From the NCBI GenBank assembly GCA_016844745.1, contig JAERMQ010000014.1, positions 1 to 64,000 of the forward strand: 64,000 nucleotides of DNA. Direction: 5' to 3'. This DNA is from Ignavibacteria bacterium (lineage in GTDB: Bacteria > Bacteroidota > Ignavibacteria > Kapaibacteriales > UBA2268). The notes under the pieces were generated by a model that was not told the origin of the DNA, did not search any database, and worked only from the letters and a program-made list of their open reading frames with translations. Both the position numbers and the translations under genes were made by a program. How positions within the stretch are numbered: position 1 is the first letter of the stretch; the number at the start of each line of letters is the position of its first letter. This document shows, in pieces, positions 8,342 through 17,960 of the stretch.

Positions 8342-10826
8342 TTTTGAGTTTCTTTTTTCGACGAAATTCAAATACTGCGCCGATGATTAATGCAAGGAAC
8401 AGGACGATATTAATGGGAAGACTTATTGCTTTACCTTGCTCGAATTTTTTAGAAACGAATTTGAATTCGACAGAATGTCTGCCTGCCGGAACAACAACCG
8501 AGCGAAATGCAAAGTTTGTTTTATAAGTCTTTGTCTCTTTTCCGTCGATATAAGCCTGCCAGCACACCGGATAATGAATTTCACTTACAAATAGCAAATT
8601 ACTTGCATCTGTATTTACATCTATTTTCAAATATTCGTTTCGTTTTGAAGAAATCAGTGCAGTTGATGTTTCGGAAACAGGTTGAATGATTTCAACAGGT
8701 TTTTCTTCAAGGAAAGAAATATGCCGCGGATTGAAATCTCCTTCTTTAAGGTGTTTTAAAATATCGATTTGAGGAGCAACCACAAAGCTATCAACAAAGA
8801 AAGCACGAGGTAAATAATTGTTATTCAAATAAATAAACTCGCCGGTCTGCTGTGATTGAAATAATGGTTGTGAGTTAGGTAATTCTTTATCAACAATCAG
8901 GTATTTTGCATTCATCAGATTCCATAAGAATGGATTTGTAACCTGTGATGTAGAGCCTTGGTCTGCAACATCTAACAAATCCTGAAATACTCTCATCTTG
9001 GCTGAATGATAACCGTTAATATTTTCCAGACCGAAATAAGCAGGCATGTTGGGAGACGGTTTTGCAAAATCGGCAATCCTGAAAACAGATTTGTCCTTTT
9101 CTAAGAAATCTATAACATCCGTTTTAGCAAAATATTCCTTCTCCATAGATTTCTTTGAATGTTCCATCGGTCGCCAGCCAACGCGCCATAAATCGAAGAG
9201 CAGCAAAAAAGTAATAACAGCGAATACGACGTTTTTACTTAACTTCCTTTTGCTAAAAAAGTAAAAAGCAAGCCATGCCAGAACACTCAATAGTGCAGTA
9301 AAATACCAATCGGAAATCATGTTTGAATATATAAAATCAGGGAATTCGGGAGGATACTGACTCATATTAGGATTTTGGTTAACTGCGCTAAGATAGCTGC
9401 TTTTAAAAGCGCCTGCAAATATTATTCCTATTAGGAAAAATGCAATCGAAAAGAAAAGAAAGTATAATATTTTTTTCTGCTTTGCCTGGTCGCTGTTTTT
9501 TCTTGCTTCAATTATCGAATGAATGCCATATCCGGCAAGAATAGGTACTGCAAATCCCATGATTGCAAGAACCATGCTGGGCGCCCGGAATTTGTTAAAA
9601 TTCGGAACGTAGTAAAAGAAGAAATCATAAAGCAGGGAAAAATTCTTACCAAATGATAAAAGCATAGCAAATAGACACAGTACGGCAAGAAATTGTACTG
9701 TTGGTTTCTTCCTGTTCAAAACGAAACCGAATATTGCAAGCCCTAACACAATAATACCCATATAAGGCGCTGCGTCCTCGAATTCCTTCTGCCCCCAATA
9801 AGCGTGAACCTTAATCTCCCTGCCATTATACTTATAATCAACTTTCCCGAAGCCATAATAATTGGGAACAAAAAAAGTAATGATTTCCTGCGGCGAAAAG
9901 GACCACATAGTAGAATAATTATAATCATTACCCCCGCTCTGGTCCTGGGTTTGATTTTTTGCATTGACAATCGGGGCAGAGCCTCTCGTCGAGTAAGGCA
10001 TATACTCCTGTGTACTGAAATACCTGTCTGCCGTCATTAAATAAACCATCCCGGTAGCAACGATAAATAATAATAAAGAACGCAATACATTCAGGGGTTT
10101 TGTTTTATTTTTTAAACGATAAATAAATTCTACCAAAAAGTAAATTCCTATAGCACAGAAAGAATAGAAAATCATTTGCAAATGCCCAGCCACAAACATC
10201 AGGTGTACGGCAACAACTAATAAAGCAGCATACATCAGGGAAAATCTTTCCCGCAGTTTTTCCAAAAGAATGAAAATGAATGGTAAAACAGCAAACACCA
10301 TTGGCTTGGTATTATGCCCAATCATAATCCAGACTACTACGGTCGTAGAAAAAACCGCAGCGAATGAGGTTACAAATGCAGCGAAACGGTGCAGTTTTAA
10401 AGTTCTTATGAAAATGTACATTCCAACTGCATAGAGGCAATAAAAGAAAAGAACACGTGCTACATCGCTGCCGAATATTTGACCTATAAAAACAGAGATA
10501 CCGGTGTAAATTTCCGGAATTATGTCCCACCAGCGGAATCCGGATGTCAACAGTGCAGCATAACCGGGAAGACCACAGAAAATATATGGAAGCCAAAGAG
10601 GAAAGTTGCCGCTTTTATTTGCCTGCTCAACATAAGGTCTGAAGCTAACAGAAGCAAGATTGTCCGATACAACAAAACCACCGCTGAATACAGCACCGCC
10701 AAAAAAAATAAATACGAATAAAACCAATAATCCTATAAATGCAAAATCCTGATATTTTTCTTTTATAAGTGGCGCAGTTTCTATTTCTTCACGCTTTGAA
10801 TCAACCTTTAATTTTGTCTTTGTCAT
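8334..10826 (-). CDS. YfhO-family polytopic membrane protein
   Basis: This 830-residue protein has an N-terminal hydrophilic stretch of about 25 residues, then a dozen or so hydrophobic segments through about residue 570, a soluble region (about 580-790), and a final membrane helix before a basic tail (FEFRRKKKLKNG). The segment YVPNFNKFRAPSMVLAIMGF is typical of YfhO-like proteins of Bacteroidota. The YfhO family is linked to glycosylation of lipoteichoic acid in Bacillus and belongs to the GT-C-like membrane proteins; the role here is inferred as transfer of a sugar to a surface polymer. AGGTG lies just before the ATG at 10826. Its stop overlaps the FemAB-like gene by 8 nt. Confidence 0.8.
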   Translation of the reverse strand: MTKTKLKVDSKREEIETAPLIKEKYQDFAFIGLLVLFVFIFFGGAVFSGGFVVSDNLASVSFRPYVEQANKSGNFPLWLPYIFCGLPGYAALLTSGFRWWDIIPEIYTGISVFIGQIFGSDVARVLFFYCLYAVGMYIFIRTLKLHRFAAFVTSFAAVFSTTVVVWIMIGHNTKPMVFAVLPFIFILLEKLRERFSLMYAALLVVAVHLMFVAGHLQMIFYSFCAIGIYFLVEFIYRLKNKTKPLNVLRSLLLFIVATGMVYLMTADRYFSTQEYMPYSTRGSAPIVNAKNQTQDQSGGNDYNYSTMWSFSPQEIITFFVPNYYGFGKVDYKYNGREIKVHAYWGQKEFEDAAPYMGIIVLGLAIFGFVLNRKKPTVQFLAVLCLFAMLLSFGKNFSLLYDFFFYYVPNFNKFRAPSMVLAIMGFAVPILAGYGIHSIIEARKNSDQAKQKKILYFLFFSIAFFLIGIIFAGAFKSSYLSAVNQNPNMSQYPPEFPDFIYSNMISDWYFTALLSVLAWLAFYFFSKRKLSKNVVFAVITFLLLFDLWRVGWRPMEHSKKSMEKEYFAKTDVIDFLEKDKSVFRIADFAKPSPNMPAYFGLENINGYHSAKMRVFQDLLDVADQGSTSQVTNPFLWNLMNAKYLIVDKELPNSQPLFQSQQTGEFIYLNNNYLPRAFFVDSFVVAPQIDILKHLKEGDFNPRHISFLEEKPVEIIQPVSETSTALISSKRNEYLKIDVNTDASNLLFVSEIHYPVCWQAYIDGKETKTYKTNFAFRSVVVPAGRHSVEFKFVSKKFEQGKAISLPINIVLFLALIIGAVFEFRRKKKLKNG

Positions 10827-10910
10827 TGAACACCTTTATATTTTTTGGAATTTCTTTTTTTCTATTATATACTTTGAATTTCAATTGTTAGGTGTAAGTT
10901 GATAAGTCAA

Positions 10911-10996
10911 GAAGAATGTCATTCGTAAGCGAAGTGAAGAATCCAGTAGCAACATTGAGACTGGATTCTTCACTTCGTTCAGAATGACATTCTTCC
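10911..10996. repeat. Family A palindrome, copy A2
   Basis: The left arm reads GAAGAATGTCATTCGTAAGCGAAGTGAAGAATCCAGT by position; the right arm is of the GTTCAGAATGACATTC type. It is therefore heterotypic like A1. Weak outer arms surround it (TTAGGTGTAAGTTGATAAG near 10889 and TTTTTCATCAGACTCCTAA near 11008). It lies between the divergent YfhO and tetR genes, which leaves about 100 bp for the tetR promoter. Confidence 0.85.
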
Positions 10997-11078
10997 ATTT
11001 TATTTGTTTTTCATCAGACTCCTAAATATAACCTTACAAATTAAGAAATTTTTTCAAAAAATCAGCTTTGGTCGGCAT

Positions 11079-11109
11079 TTTGTTATTTGAAAAATGTTCC
11101 GTAATTTTG
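11079..11109 (+). promoter_or_regulatory. Bacteroidota-type promoter of the tetR-efflux locus
   Basis: TTTG at 11079-11082, a 19-nt spacer, then TAATTTTG at 11102-11109. This is an exact match to the TTTG-N19-TAnnTTTG consensus of the Bacteroidota housekeeping sigma factor. Transcription should start near 11115, inside the adjoining palindrome. Confidence 0.75.
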
Positions 11110-11125
11110 AAACAAACGTTTGTTT
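11110..11125. promoter_or_regulatory. Candidate TetR operator (perfect 16-bp palindrome)
   Basis: AAACAAACGTTTGTTT is a perfect inverted repeat directly after the -7 box and 6 nt before the tetR ATG, covering the expected start of transcription. TetR-family regulators commonly bind such palindromes next to their own gene, so autorepression of tetR, and perhaps the efflux genes, is the natural reading. Confidence 0.75.
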
Positions 11126-11131
11126 GAGATT

Positions 11132-11758
11132 ATGAATGATATAAAAAATAAAGAACCGAAAAACCGGATTCTCGAAGCTGCTGCCGGATTAATTTCCCAA
11201 AAAGGTTATAGCGCCGTTGGTGTCAGGGAAATAGCAACTCGTGCCGATGTAAACGTATCGATGATTTCTTATTATTTCGGTGGGAAAATCGGAATACTGA
11301 AAGCTATTATCGAAGAATATTTTCTTAATCTTAAGGAAGTAATCGAGGACATTGCCACACGGAAACTCAGCACCGAAGAGAATACACGTGTATTTATTCA
11401 TAGCGTAGTCGATTTGATTCGCTCGAAACCGGATTTATGCAAGGTTGCAATAATTGAAATGCCTTATGATGTGCCTGAAGTTCGTGAGTTTAAAGTAGAA
11501 ATGCTACGCCAGCACATAAGTTTCATTAAAGAGAATTTTCACAGTATACCTATGAAATTGGCTCCTCAGGATAAGTATAGGCATACAATTGTTGGACCTG
11601 TCCTGATAAGTATGATATACTCTCATTTTTTATTCGGGAATTTTGCCCTGGAAGCCAACGGTATCAGCACCGGCGAAGATTTTTATTCGAATTATTCTGA
11701 AGTCATTGCAACTATATTTATTAGTGGCGTTAAGGGATTGGGGCATAAAAATATATAG
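11132..11758 (+). CDS. TetR/AcrR-family transcriptional repressor
   Basis: This 208-residue regulator has an N-terminal helix-turn-helix (RILEAAAGLISQKGYSAVGVREIATRADVNVSMISYYFGGK by features: the ILEAA, REIA and YYFGGK blocks of the TetR family) and an all-helical C-terminal ligand domain without obvious relatives. A TTG at 11120 in the same frame lies inside the operator palindrome, so the ATG at 11132 is the better start. It heads an RND efflux locus in the same direction, the classical arrangement for a local repressor that is released by a pump substrate. Which ligand it senses cannot be told from the sequence. Confidence 0.9.
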   Translation: MNDIKNKEPKNRILEAAAGLISQKGYSAVGVREIATRADVNVSMISYYFGGKIGILKAIIEEYFLNLKEVIEDIATRKLSTEENTRVFIHSVVDLIRSKPDLCKVAIIEMPYDVPEVREFKVEMLRQHISFIKENFHSIPMKLAPQDKYRHTIVGPVLISMIYSHFLFGNFALEANGISTGEDFYSNYSEVIATIFISGVKGLGHKNI

Positions 11759-11805
11759 ATTCTTTTCAAAACGGAAAAAATAATAAAATATACATGGGAG
11801 TTTAT

Positions 11806-13245
11806 ATGATTCTTGAAAGTAAAAAAAGAACCAAAAAAATTACAAGTGATATTGAATCAAATCAACGATACGGAAATGATTTTCATAAAATTGAACGATT
11901 AAAATTTAATTTCTTCATTGCACTATTCATTCTCTTATCGCTGAATTTGCCCTATTCATCATTCGCACAAGACAAGAAAGAACTGACTATCGATGACTGC
12001 CTGAAAATCGGAATGGAAAACAGCAAATTGCTTAAGATTTCCAGGTCGAAATTAAAGTCGGCAGAATCGAAATCAAAAGAGGCAAATGCTGCTGCACTAC
12101 CATCCCTGAAATTAAATGCCGGTTATTCAAGACTAAGCGAAATCGAAAGGGATTTTAGTTCATTTTCAAGTTCCACATTAACATCCGGAACTGCTTCGTT
12201 AATTAATACTTTCAGTCCCCTGATTTATAACAATTACAATGTAAGGTTAACACTTTCGCAACCTGTGTTTACCGGGTTCCGATTGTCGGCATCGAGCAAT
12301 TTGCAGAAACACTCAGCCGAAGCAACAACTAAAGATTTTGACAAAGATAAATCCCAGCTTGTTTTCGATATTAAAAATAATTTCTGGTCGTATTATAAAG
12401 CAAACGAGATGAGGAAATCCATCGAGGAAAATATAAGCCAAACCCAAGCCCACCTTGCAGATGTCGAAAGTTTTTATAAGAACGGCATGGCAACCAATAA
12501 TGAAGTATTAAAAGTAAAAGTGCAGTTATCAAATTTGCAGATTCTAAAAATCGATGCCGAAAATTTAGCACAGATTACAATGATGGCTTTGAATAATACT
12601 CTGGGTATGCCCGTTCTTACTAATACCGAATTGAAAGCATCAGTAGATTTTAAAGAATCCACTCAGGAAAATCTCAATCAATTAGTTAGCACTGCCGTAA
12701 CGGAAAGACCGGAAATTAACGCAATGAAATATCGTGTAAAGATGGGCGAAGACGGAATCAGGATTGCAAAGTCAGGTTGGTATCCACAGATTAACTTCCT
12801 TGCAAATTTTTATTACTTAAACCCAAACCAAAGAATATTTCCAATGAAGGATGAATTCAACGGAACATGGGATTTAGGCTTCAATTTGTCTTTTGATTTA
12901 TGGAACTGGCAAACTTACGAACACCAGACCCAGCAGGCGGTCGAAAATCTCAATCAAGCCACTCTTGGATTGGAGCAGTTAAAAGATGCCATCACTTTAG
13001 AAGTTGCTCAAAGTTATTCGAATTTATTTCGTTCAAAGGAAAAAATCAGCGTATCCCAGGATGCAGTCAAACAGGCTGAAGAGAATTACAGGGTAACAAA
13101 TGAAAAATTCAAATCGGGTGTAGCAATTAATTCCGATTTATTGGATGCGGAATCTGCTCTACTAAATGCAAAAATCAATCTCGCAACGGCAATAGCAGAC
13201 TATGAAATCTCATTAGCTAAATTAGAACGGACAATAGCTAAGTAA
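11806..13245 (+). CDS. TolC-family outer-membrane efflux protein
   Basis: This 479-residue protein carries two repeated TolC/OEP halves. Recognisable blocks are ELTIDDCLKIGMENS at the mature N-terminus, RLTLSQPVFTGFRL in the first half and the LEVAQSYSNLFRSKEKI...AEENYRVTNEKFKSGVA coil in the second. GGGAG sits 5 nt before the ATG at 11806, making it preferable to the ATG at 11794. The N-terminus is unusual: about 35 charged or polar residues precede the hydrophobic signal segment (FIALFILLSLNLPYSSFAQ), so the signal peptide is long. It should form the outer-membrane channel for the downstream fusion protein and pump. Confidence 0.9.
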   Translation: MILESKKRTKKITSDIESNQRYGNDFHKIERLKFNFFIALFILLSLNLPYSSFAQDKKELTIDDCLKIGMENSKLLKISRSKLKSAESKSKEANAAALPSLKLNAGYSRLSEIERDFSSFSSSTLTSGTASLINTFSPLIYNNYNVRLTLSQPVFTGFRLSASSNLQKHSAEATTKDFDKDKSQLVFDIKNNFWSYYKANEMRKSIEENISQTQAHLADVESFYKNGMATNNEVLKVKVQLSNLQILKIDAENLAQITMMALNNTLGMPVLTNTELKASVDFKESTQENLNQLVSTAVTERPEINAMKYRVKMGEDGIRIAKSGWYPQINFLANFYYLNPNQRIFPMKDEFNGTWDLGFNLSFDLWNWQTYEHQTQQAVENLNQATLGLEQLKDAITLEVAQSYSNLFRSKEKISVSQDAVKQAEENYRVTNEKFKSGVAINSDLLDAESALLNAKINLATAIADYEISLAKLERTIAK

Positions 13246-13280
13246 TATTATGAGAGTTCAGAAAAATGTTGGAATTTACA

Positions 13281-13357
13281 AGAATGTCATTCGTAAGCGT
13301 AGTGAAGAATCCAGAATCAACACTGGGACTGGATTCTTCACTACGCTACCAATGACA
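13281..13357. repeat. Family A palindrome, copy A3
   Basis: Left arm AGAATGTCATTCGTAAGCG with TAGTGAAGAATCCAG; right arm CTGGATTCTTCACTACGCT with ACCAATGACA. Both arms share the change to GCGTAGTG, unlike other copies, so the stem is kept by paired changes. It lies between tolC and the fusion-protein gene. Confidence 0.8.
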
Positions 13358-13431
13358 AATTTTTTTGCACTTTAATTTAAAGGACTTAAAGTATCAATTA
13401 GTAAACAAAAATTATGAAACAAATTCCGACA

Positions 13432-13513
13432 AAGAGAAACCCCCTAACCCCCTTTGAAAAAGGGGGGACAACCAATTCCCCCTTTTTCAAAGGGGGTTAG
13501 GGGGTTTCTCTTA
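13432..13513. repeat. Family B palindrome, copy B1, with GTCATT-type tail
   Basis: AAGAGAAACCCCCTAACCCC and its complement GGGGTTAGGGGGTTTCTCTT flank an inner stem of CCTTTGAAAAAGGGGG type. About 30 nt further right stands the tail TTCCATTATTTTGGGGTTCAGAATGACA (ending near 13566), also found beside copies B3 and B8. Together with A3 it fills the 420-bp gap between tolC and the membrane-fusion gene. No coding sequence is seen in that gap. Confidence 0.85.
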
Positions 13514-13665
13514 AATTTGTAATTGCATATTTTTATTAATTCCATTATTTTGGGGTTCAGAATGACAATTTTCCCTGTATTATAGTGCTGACACTATCAA
13601 TATCACTGGAAAAACAATAATAAATTTAGAATTTGAAAATTAAATAAATAAAACTAAGGTAGTCT

Positions 13666-14718
13666 ATGAAAAAAATAATTTTATCAATAATTATTATTAT
13701 TTCCCTTGCAGGAATAATTTTTCTTCTTTTCAGGAACAGAGCCGCCAACCTTGCAAAAGCAAAAAGTGCTGAAAAAATCTCAGAGTTTCCTGTTTCAACT
13801 GAGCATGCTTCCATGCAGAAATTATCCGAGAAACTATCTCTTGTCGGTACAATCAATGCAATCACCGAAGTATCGGTATTATCCGAAACTCAGGGTCGAA
13901 TTATTTCATTGAAGGTAGATGTAGGCTCGCATTTGAAGACTGGGGATGAAATTGCCAAAGTTGATGATGAAATTAAAAAAGCGGCATACTTAAATGCAGA
14001 AGCATCTTACGAAAAAGCAAAGAAAGATTTGGAACGCAACGAACAGTTGTATAAAGAAAAATCAATATCCGAAGCCCAGTTAGATGCCATCCGTTATGCA
14101 TATAAAGCTTCCGAATCGGCTTATCTTATATCTAAGCGACAATTGAACGATACGAGGATAACATCCCCGATTTCTGGTGTCGTATCAGCAAAATCAGTAG
14201 AATTAGGCTCAGTAATCAGTATAAATACACCCCTAGTTTACATTGTCGATATAAGCTCATTGAAGGTTAAAGTCAACGTATCGGAAAAAGATGTAGTTAA
14301 ATTGAAAACCGGCGACCAAGTCACTATTACAACGGATGTTTATAACGGTAAGGAAGTTACGGGAAAAATCAAGAGTATAAGCGATAAAGCCGATGAAGCC
14401 CATACATATCCTGTTGAAATCGTATTTCAGAATAATTCAAAAAATCCATTCCGGGCAGGGATGTTTGCTCGTGTTACATTTCAATCAGTCGAAAAAGAAG
14501 CCACACTCACTATTCCAAGAATGGCTCTCATCGGCAGCATTCGTCAACCGGAAGTTTATGTTGTTGAAAACGGAAAAGCGATGTTGAAAAAAATATCCAT
14601 CGGTGATGATGCCGGAAAACTCCTTGAAGTTACTCAGGGACTAAAAGATGGTGATGAAGTAGTTATTAACGGGCAAATGAATCTGAAAGACGGAATCGCC
14701 GTTAAGGTTATTAAATAA
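13666..14718 (+). CDS. RND efflux periplasmic adaptor (membrane fusion protein, HlyD/AcrA type)
   Basis: This 350-residue protein starts with a hydrophobic anchor (IILSIIIIISLAGIIFLLF). It then shows the lipoyl half-motifs typical of adaptors (GRIISLKVDVGSHLKTGDEIAKVD and later DTRITSPISGVVSAKSVELGSVI), a short alpha-helical hairpin between them (KAKKDLERNEQLYKEKSISEAQLDA), a beta-barrel, and a membrane-proximal domain. It should link the RND pump in the inner membrane to the TolC channel. The gene stops 26 nt before the pump gene, so the two are surely co-transcribed; whether tolC shares the transcript is uncertain because two palindromes intervene. Confidence 0.92.
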   Translation: MKKIILSIIIIISLAGIIFLLFRNRAANLAKAKSAEKISEFPVSTEHASMQKLSEKLSLVGTINAITEVSVLSETQGRIISLKVDVGSHLKTGDEIAKVDDEIKKAAYLNAEASYEKAKKDLERNEQLYKEKSISEAQLDAIRYAYKASESAYLISKRQLNDTRITSPISGVVSAKSVELGSVISINTPLVYIVDISSLKVKVNVSEKDVVKLKTGDQVTITTDVYNGKEVTGKIKSISDKADEAHTYPVEIVFQNNSKNPFRAGMFARVTFQSVEKEATLTIPRMALIGSIRQPEVYVVENGKAMLKKISIGDDAGKLLEVTQGLKDGDEVVINGQMNLKDGIAVKVIK

Positions 14719-14744
14719 AACTAAATTTAAAGAAAGGTAAAAAA

Positions 14745-17700
14745 ATGACCATAACGGAACTTGCAATAAAACGTCCAACCCTTGTCGTAGTTATATTTTC
14801 GGCGCTTGGTGTGCTTGGCATTTACGGATACTCACTGCTTAAATATGACCTGTTCCCGAAAATGACACCGCCTGTTATTCTTATTACAACTATGTATCCC
14901 GGGGGTTCGCCATCGGAAGTAGAAAACTCCGTAACCAAACCGATTGAAGATGCCATCACCGGATTGGAGAAAATTACAACGGTTCGCTCCAGTTCATCTG
15001 AAGGCAGGTCATTTATCAATCTGGAATTCGAGCAGAATATAGATATTAATTTAGCATTGCAGGATGCCCAAAGAAAAGTTAATCAGGTAACTGATTTATT
15101 GCCTATTACAGCAAAAAAACCGGTTGTTTCAAAGATTTCATTCGATGAAATACCCGTACTTCGAATGTCTGTTCGCAGTTCGCTTACCGAAACCGAATTT
15201 TTTCAATTTGTCAAAGACCGGGTTCATCCGAGGCTTTCCAAAATAGCCGGAGTCGGTATGATAGCTGTAATTGGTGGCGAGCAGCGCGAAATCAGGGTGA
15301 GTATAGATAATCAGAAAATAAAAAGCTACGGTTTATCACTTACCCAGGTCACTCAACTGATTAAAACCTCAAATATCGATTTCCCAACCGGGAATATTAT
15401 TGAGAAAGACAATCAGTATGTTGTCCGGGTCGCTGGAAAATTTATCAACCTCGAAGATTTACGCAATTTGGTTGTAGGTCGTTCCCGCCAGAATGGAGAT
15501 ATTTTTCTTCACGACATTGCGGAAATCATCGATGGAACCGTAGAAACACACAATATCAACAGATTGAACGGAATTGCCAGTATCGGTCTGATTGTCCAGA
15601 AAACCAGCGATGCCAACACAGTCGATGTTAGTAAAAAAATCCGGAATGAAATTGACTTAATGACAAAGGATTATAAAGATGTCAACCTGAAATTCGATAT
15701 TGCCCAGGATGCATCGGATTACATTATGGCTTCTGCCCATGCCGTTCAGGAGGATTTAGGTCTTGCGATTCTATTAGTTGGTTTGGTTATGTTGGTATTT
15801 TTACACAGCATTCGCAATTCACTAATTGTATTGGTAGCAATACCCTGTTCTCTCGTATCGGTTTTTTTAATGATGTATGTTTTCGATTTCTCGTTAAATA
15901 TGATGACACTCCTGGCAATGTCACTGGTTATTGGAATTTTGGTGGATGATTCGATTGTCGTCCTGGAAAATATACACCGGCACATGGATATGAAGAAAAG
16001 TCCATGGAAAGCTGCCCTGGACGGGAGAAATGAAATCGGATTCGCTGCGCTTTCTATTACGATGGTCGATATTGTTGTATTTCTTCCATTATCAATGATA
16101 ATAGGTATTATCGGTAATTTTTTGAGACAATATGCCCTCGTAGTAGTATTTACAACCCTTATGAGTTTGATTGTCTCATTTACGGTCACTCCTTTATTAG
16201 CATCAAGATTTACAAAAATTAAGCATCTTAGCGACAAATCATTGATGGGACGCTTTGGAATATGGTTTGAAAAATTATTCAAAAGAATTACCCAATTATA
16301 TTTACATGCTGTCAGATGGAGCCTAAGAAACGGTTGGAAAGTAGTTTTGGCTTCGACTATATTATTTATTATGTCACTCATGCTATTTCCATTCGGTTTT
16401 ATTGGAAGTGAATTTATTCCTGTCGTTGACCGAAGCGAACTTCTTGCAACAATAGAGCTTGAGCCGGGTGCATCCTTTGCAAATACAAATCAACTGACAA
16501 ATAAAGTAGAAAGAATGCTTTTCGATAAATTCCCGCAAATCGATAAAATCATGGTTAATGTGGGAGCTTCGAGTGAAGGTTTTATCGGAATGTATCAAAA
16601 CAATGCTGCTGAATTGGATATAACGTTAGTGGATAAAAAATTCCGCGATAAGGCATCAGACCTTATAGCAGAGGATATGAAACGGGAAATCATGAAAATC
16701 CCCGGTTTAAAAGTCAGGGTCAGCCCAATCGGATTATTTGGTGTTGCCAATCGCTCCCCTATTCAAATTTTGGTAAATCATCCCAGTATCGATTCAGCAA
16801 TGGTTGCCGCTAAAAAAGTAGCTGAGCTTGTTAAATCGATTGACGGAACCACAGATGTACGGCTTTCCACGGAAGAAGGCAAGCCCGAACTTAGAATCGA
16901 TATCGACAGAAAGAAAATGTCACAATTCGGATTAACAATTGGAGAAATAGGAGCTAACCTCAGAATAGCTTTAACCGGAGACAATGAATCCAAATTCCGC
17001 GAAGGAGCTAATGAATTTGACATTCGTGTTCAATTAGATAATTTCGACCGCTCTGATATTGATAATTTAGGCAGATTCACCTTTATGAATATGAAAGGGC
17101 AACAGATAGAACTGAAACAATTCGCTTCTGTTTATCAAACAACCGGGCCTACCAAATTGGAAAGGGAAAACAGAATATCGGCAGTCAATGTATTTTCGCA
17201 GATTTATGGCTCAACTTCGGGAAGCGTACGTACTGCAATTGAAAAGAAATTAAAAACCTTGAAGTTACCTGTCGGAACAGTGACAGGGTTTACCGGTGAG
17301 CAGAAATTTATGATGGAAGCATTCTTAAGCTTATTTATCGCCCTTTTGACAGGAATTTTGTTTGTGTATTTGATTATGGTAGCTTTATATAATTCATACA
17401 TGTATCCGTTTGTAGTGCTGTTCTCAATTCCTCTTGCAATGGTCGGCGCATTCTTAGCATTGGCACTATCGATGAAGGCAATCAATATTAATTCGATTCT
17501 TGGAATTATCATGCTTGTCGGATTGGTATCTAAAAACGCAATATTATTAGTTGACCGTACAAATCAAATGAGAACGGAACGAGGTTTATCCACATTCGAT
17601 GCATTGGTCGAAGCAGGTGAAACCAGGCTGCGCCCGATTCTTATGACAACATTTGCAATGATTATGGGTATGATGCCGATAGCATTATCCAAGTCTGCCG

Positions 17701-17876
17701 GTAGCGAGTCGAAATCAGCGCTTGCGGTAGTATTAATCGGCGGATTGACATCCTCGCTGTTTTTAACTTTGGTTCTAGTACCGGTTGTTTATCAATGGTT
17801 CGATAAATGGAAAGTTAAATTATCAGGTTATATACATAAGAATAAAGATAAGGAATTGAAGGCTGAAGGCTTTTAA
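14745..17876 (+). CDS. RND-family efflux pump, inner-membrane proton/drug antiporter
   Basis: At 1043 residues this is the normal length of an AcrB-like RND pump. The N-terminus MTITELAIKRPTLVVVIFSAL fits the family start. The proton relay is intact: Asp401-Asp402 in GILVDDSIVVLEN (TM4) and Lys930 in GLVSKNAILLVDRTNQMR (TM10). Two large periplasmic loops separate TM1/2 and TM7/8. AAAGG precedes the ATG. It is likely a hydrophobe/amphiphile (drug) rather than heavy-metal pump, because the sequence is closest to the HAE1 type; the substrate is inferred only. The last gene of the locus is followed by palindrome A4. Confidence 0.95.
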   Translation: MTITELAIKRPTLVVVIFSALGVLGIYGYSLLKYDLFPKMTPPVILITTMYPGGSPSEVENSVTKPIEDAITGLEKITTVRSSSSEGRSFINLEFEQNIDINLALQDAQRKVNQVTDLLPITAKKPVVSKISFDEIPVLRMSVRSSLTETEFFQFVKDRVHPRLSKIAGVGMIAVIGGEQREIRVSIDNQKIKSYGLSLTQVTQLIKTSNIDFPTGNIIEKDNQYVVRVAGKFINLEDLRNLVVGRSRQNGDIFLHDIAEIIDGTVETHNINRLNGIASIGLIVQKTSDANTVDVSKKIRNEIDLMTKDYKDVNLKFDIAQDASDYIMASAHAVQEDLGLAILLVGLVMLVFLHSIRNSLIVLVAIPCSLVSVFLMMYVFDFSLNMMTLLAMSLVIGILVDDSIVVLENIHRHMDMKKSPWKAALDGRNEIGFAALSITMVDIVVFLPLSMIIGIIGNFLRQYALVVVFTTLMSLIVSFTVTPLLASRFTKIKHLSDKSLMGRFGIWFEKLFKRITQLYLHAVRWSLRNGWKVVLASTILFIMSLMLFPFGFIGSEFIPVVDRSELLATIELEPGASFANTNQLTNKVERMLFDKFPQIDKIMVNVGASSEGFIGMYQNNAAELDITLVDKKFRDKASDLIAEDMKREIMKIPGLKVRVSPIGLFGVANRSPIQILVNHPSIDSAMVAAKKVAELVKSIDGTTDVRLSTEEGKPELRIDIDRKKMSQFGLTIGEIGANLRIALTGDNESKFREGANEFDIRVQLDNFDRSDIDNLGRFTFMNMKGQQIELKQFASVYQTTGPTKLERENRISAVNVFSQIYGSTSGSVRTAIEKKLKTLKLPVGTVTGFTGEQKFMMEAFLSLFIALLTGILFVYLIMVALYNSYMYPFVVLFSIPLAMVGAFLALALSMKAININSILGIIMLVGLVSKNAILLVDRTNQMRTERGLSTFDALVEAGETRLRPILMTTFAMIMGMMPIALSKSAGSESKSALAVVLIGGLTSSLFLTLVLVPVVYQWFDKWKVKLSGYIHKNKDKELKAEGF

Positions 17877-17960
17877 ATTAATATTTTTCATTGCATCAAG
17901 AGGAACTCTTGACGCAAGGAGAAATGTTATTCCAGATAAATAGCTATTTAACAATTTAAC

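Noticed and set aside
15746-16381. A 211-codon minus-strand ORF inside the RND pump gene
   Set aside because: Antisense shadow of a clearly conserved gene with both proton-relay motifs.
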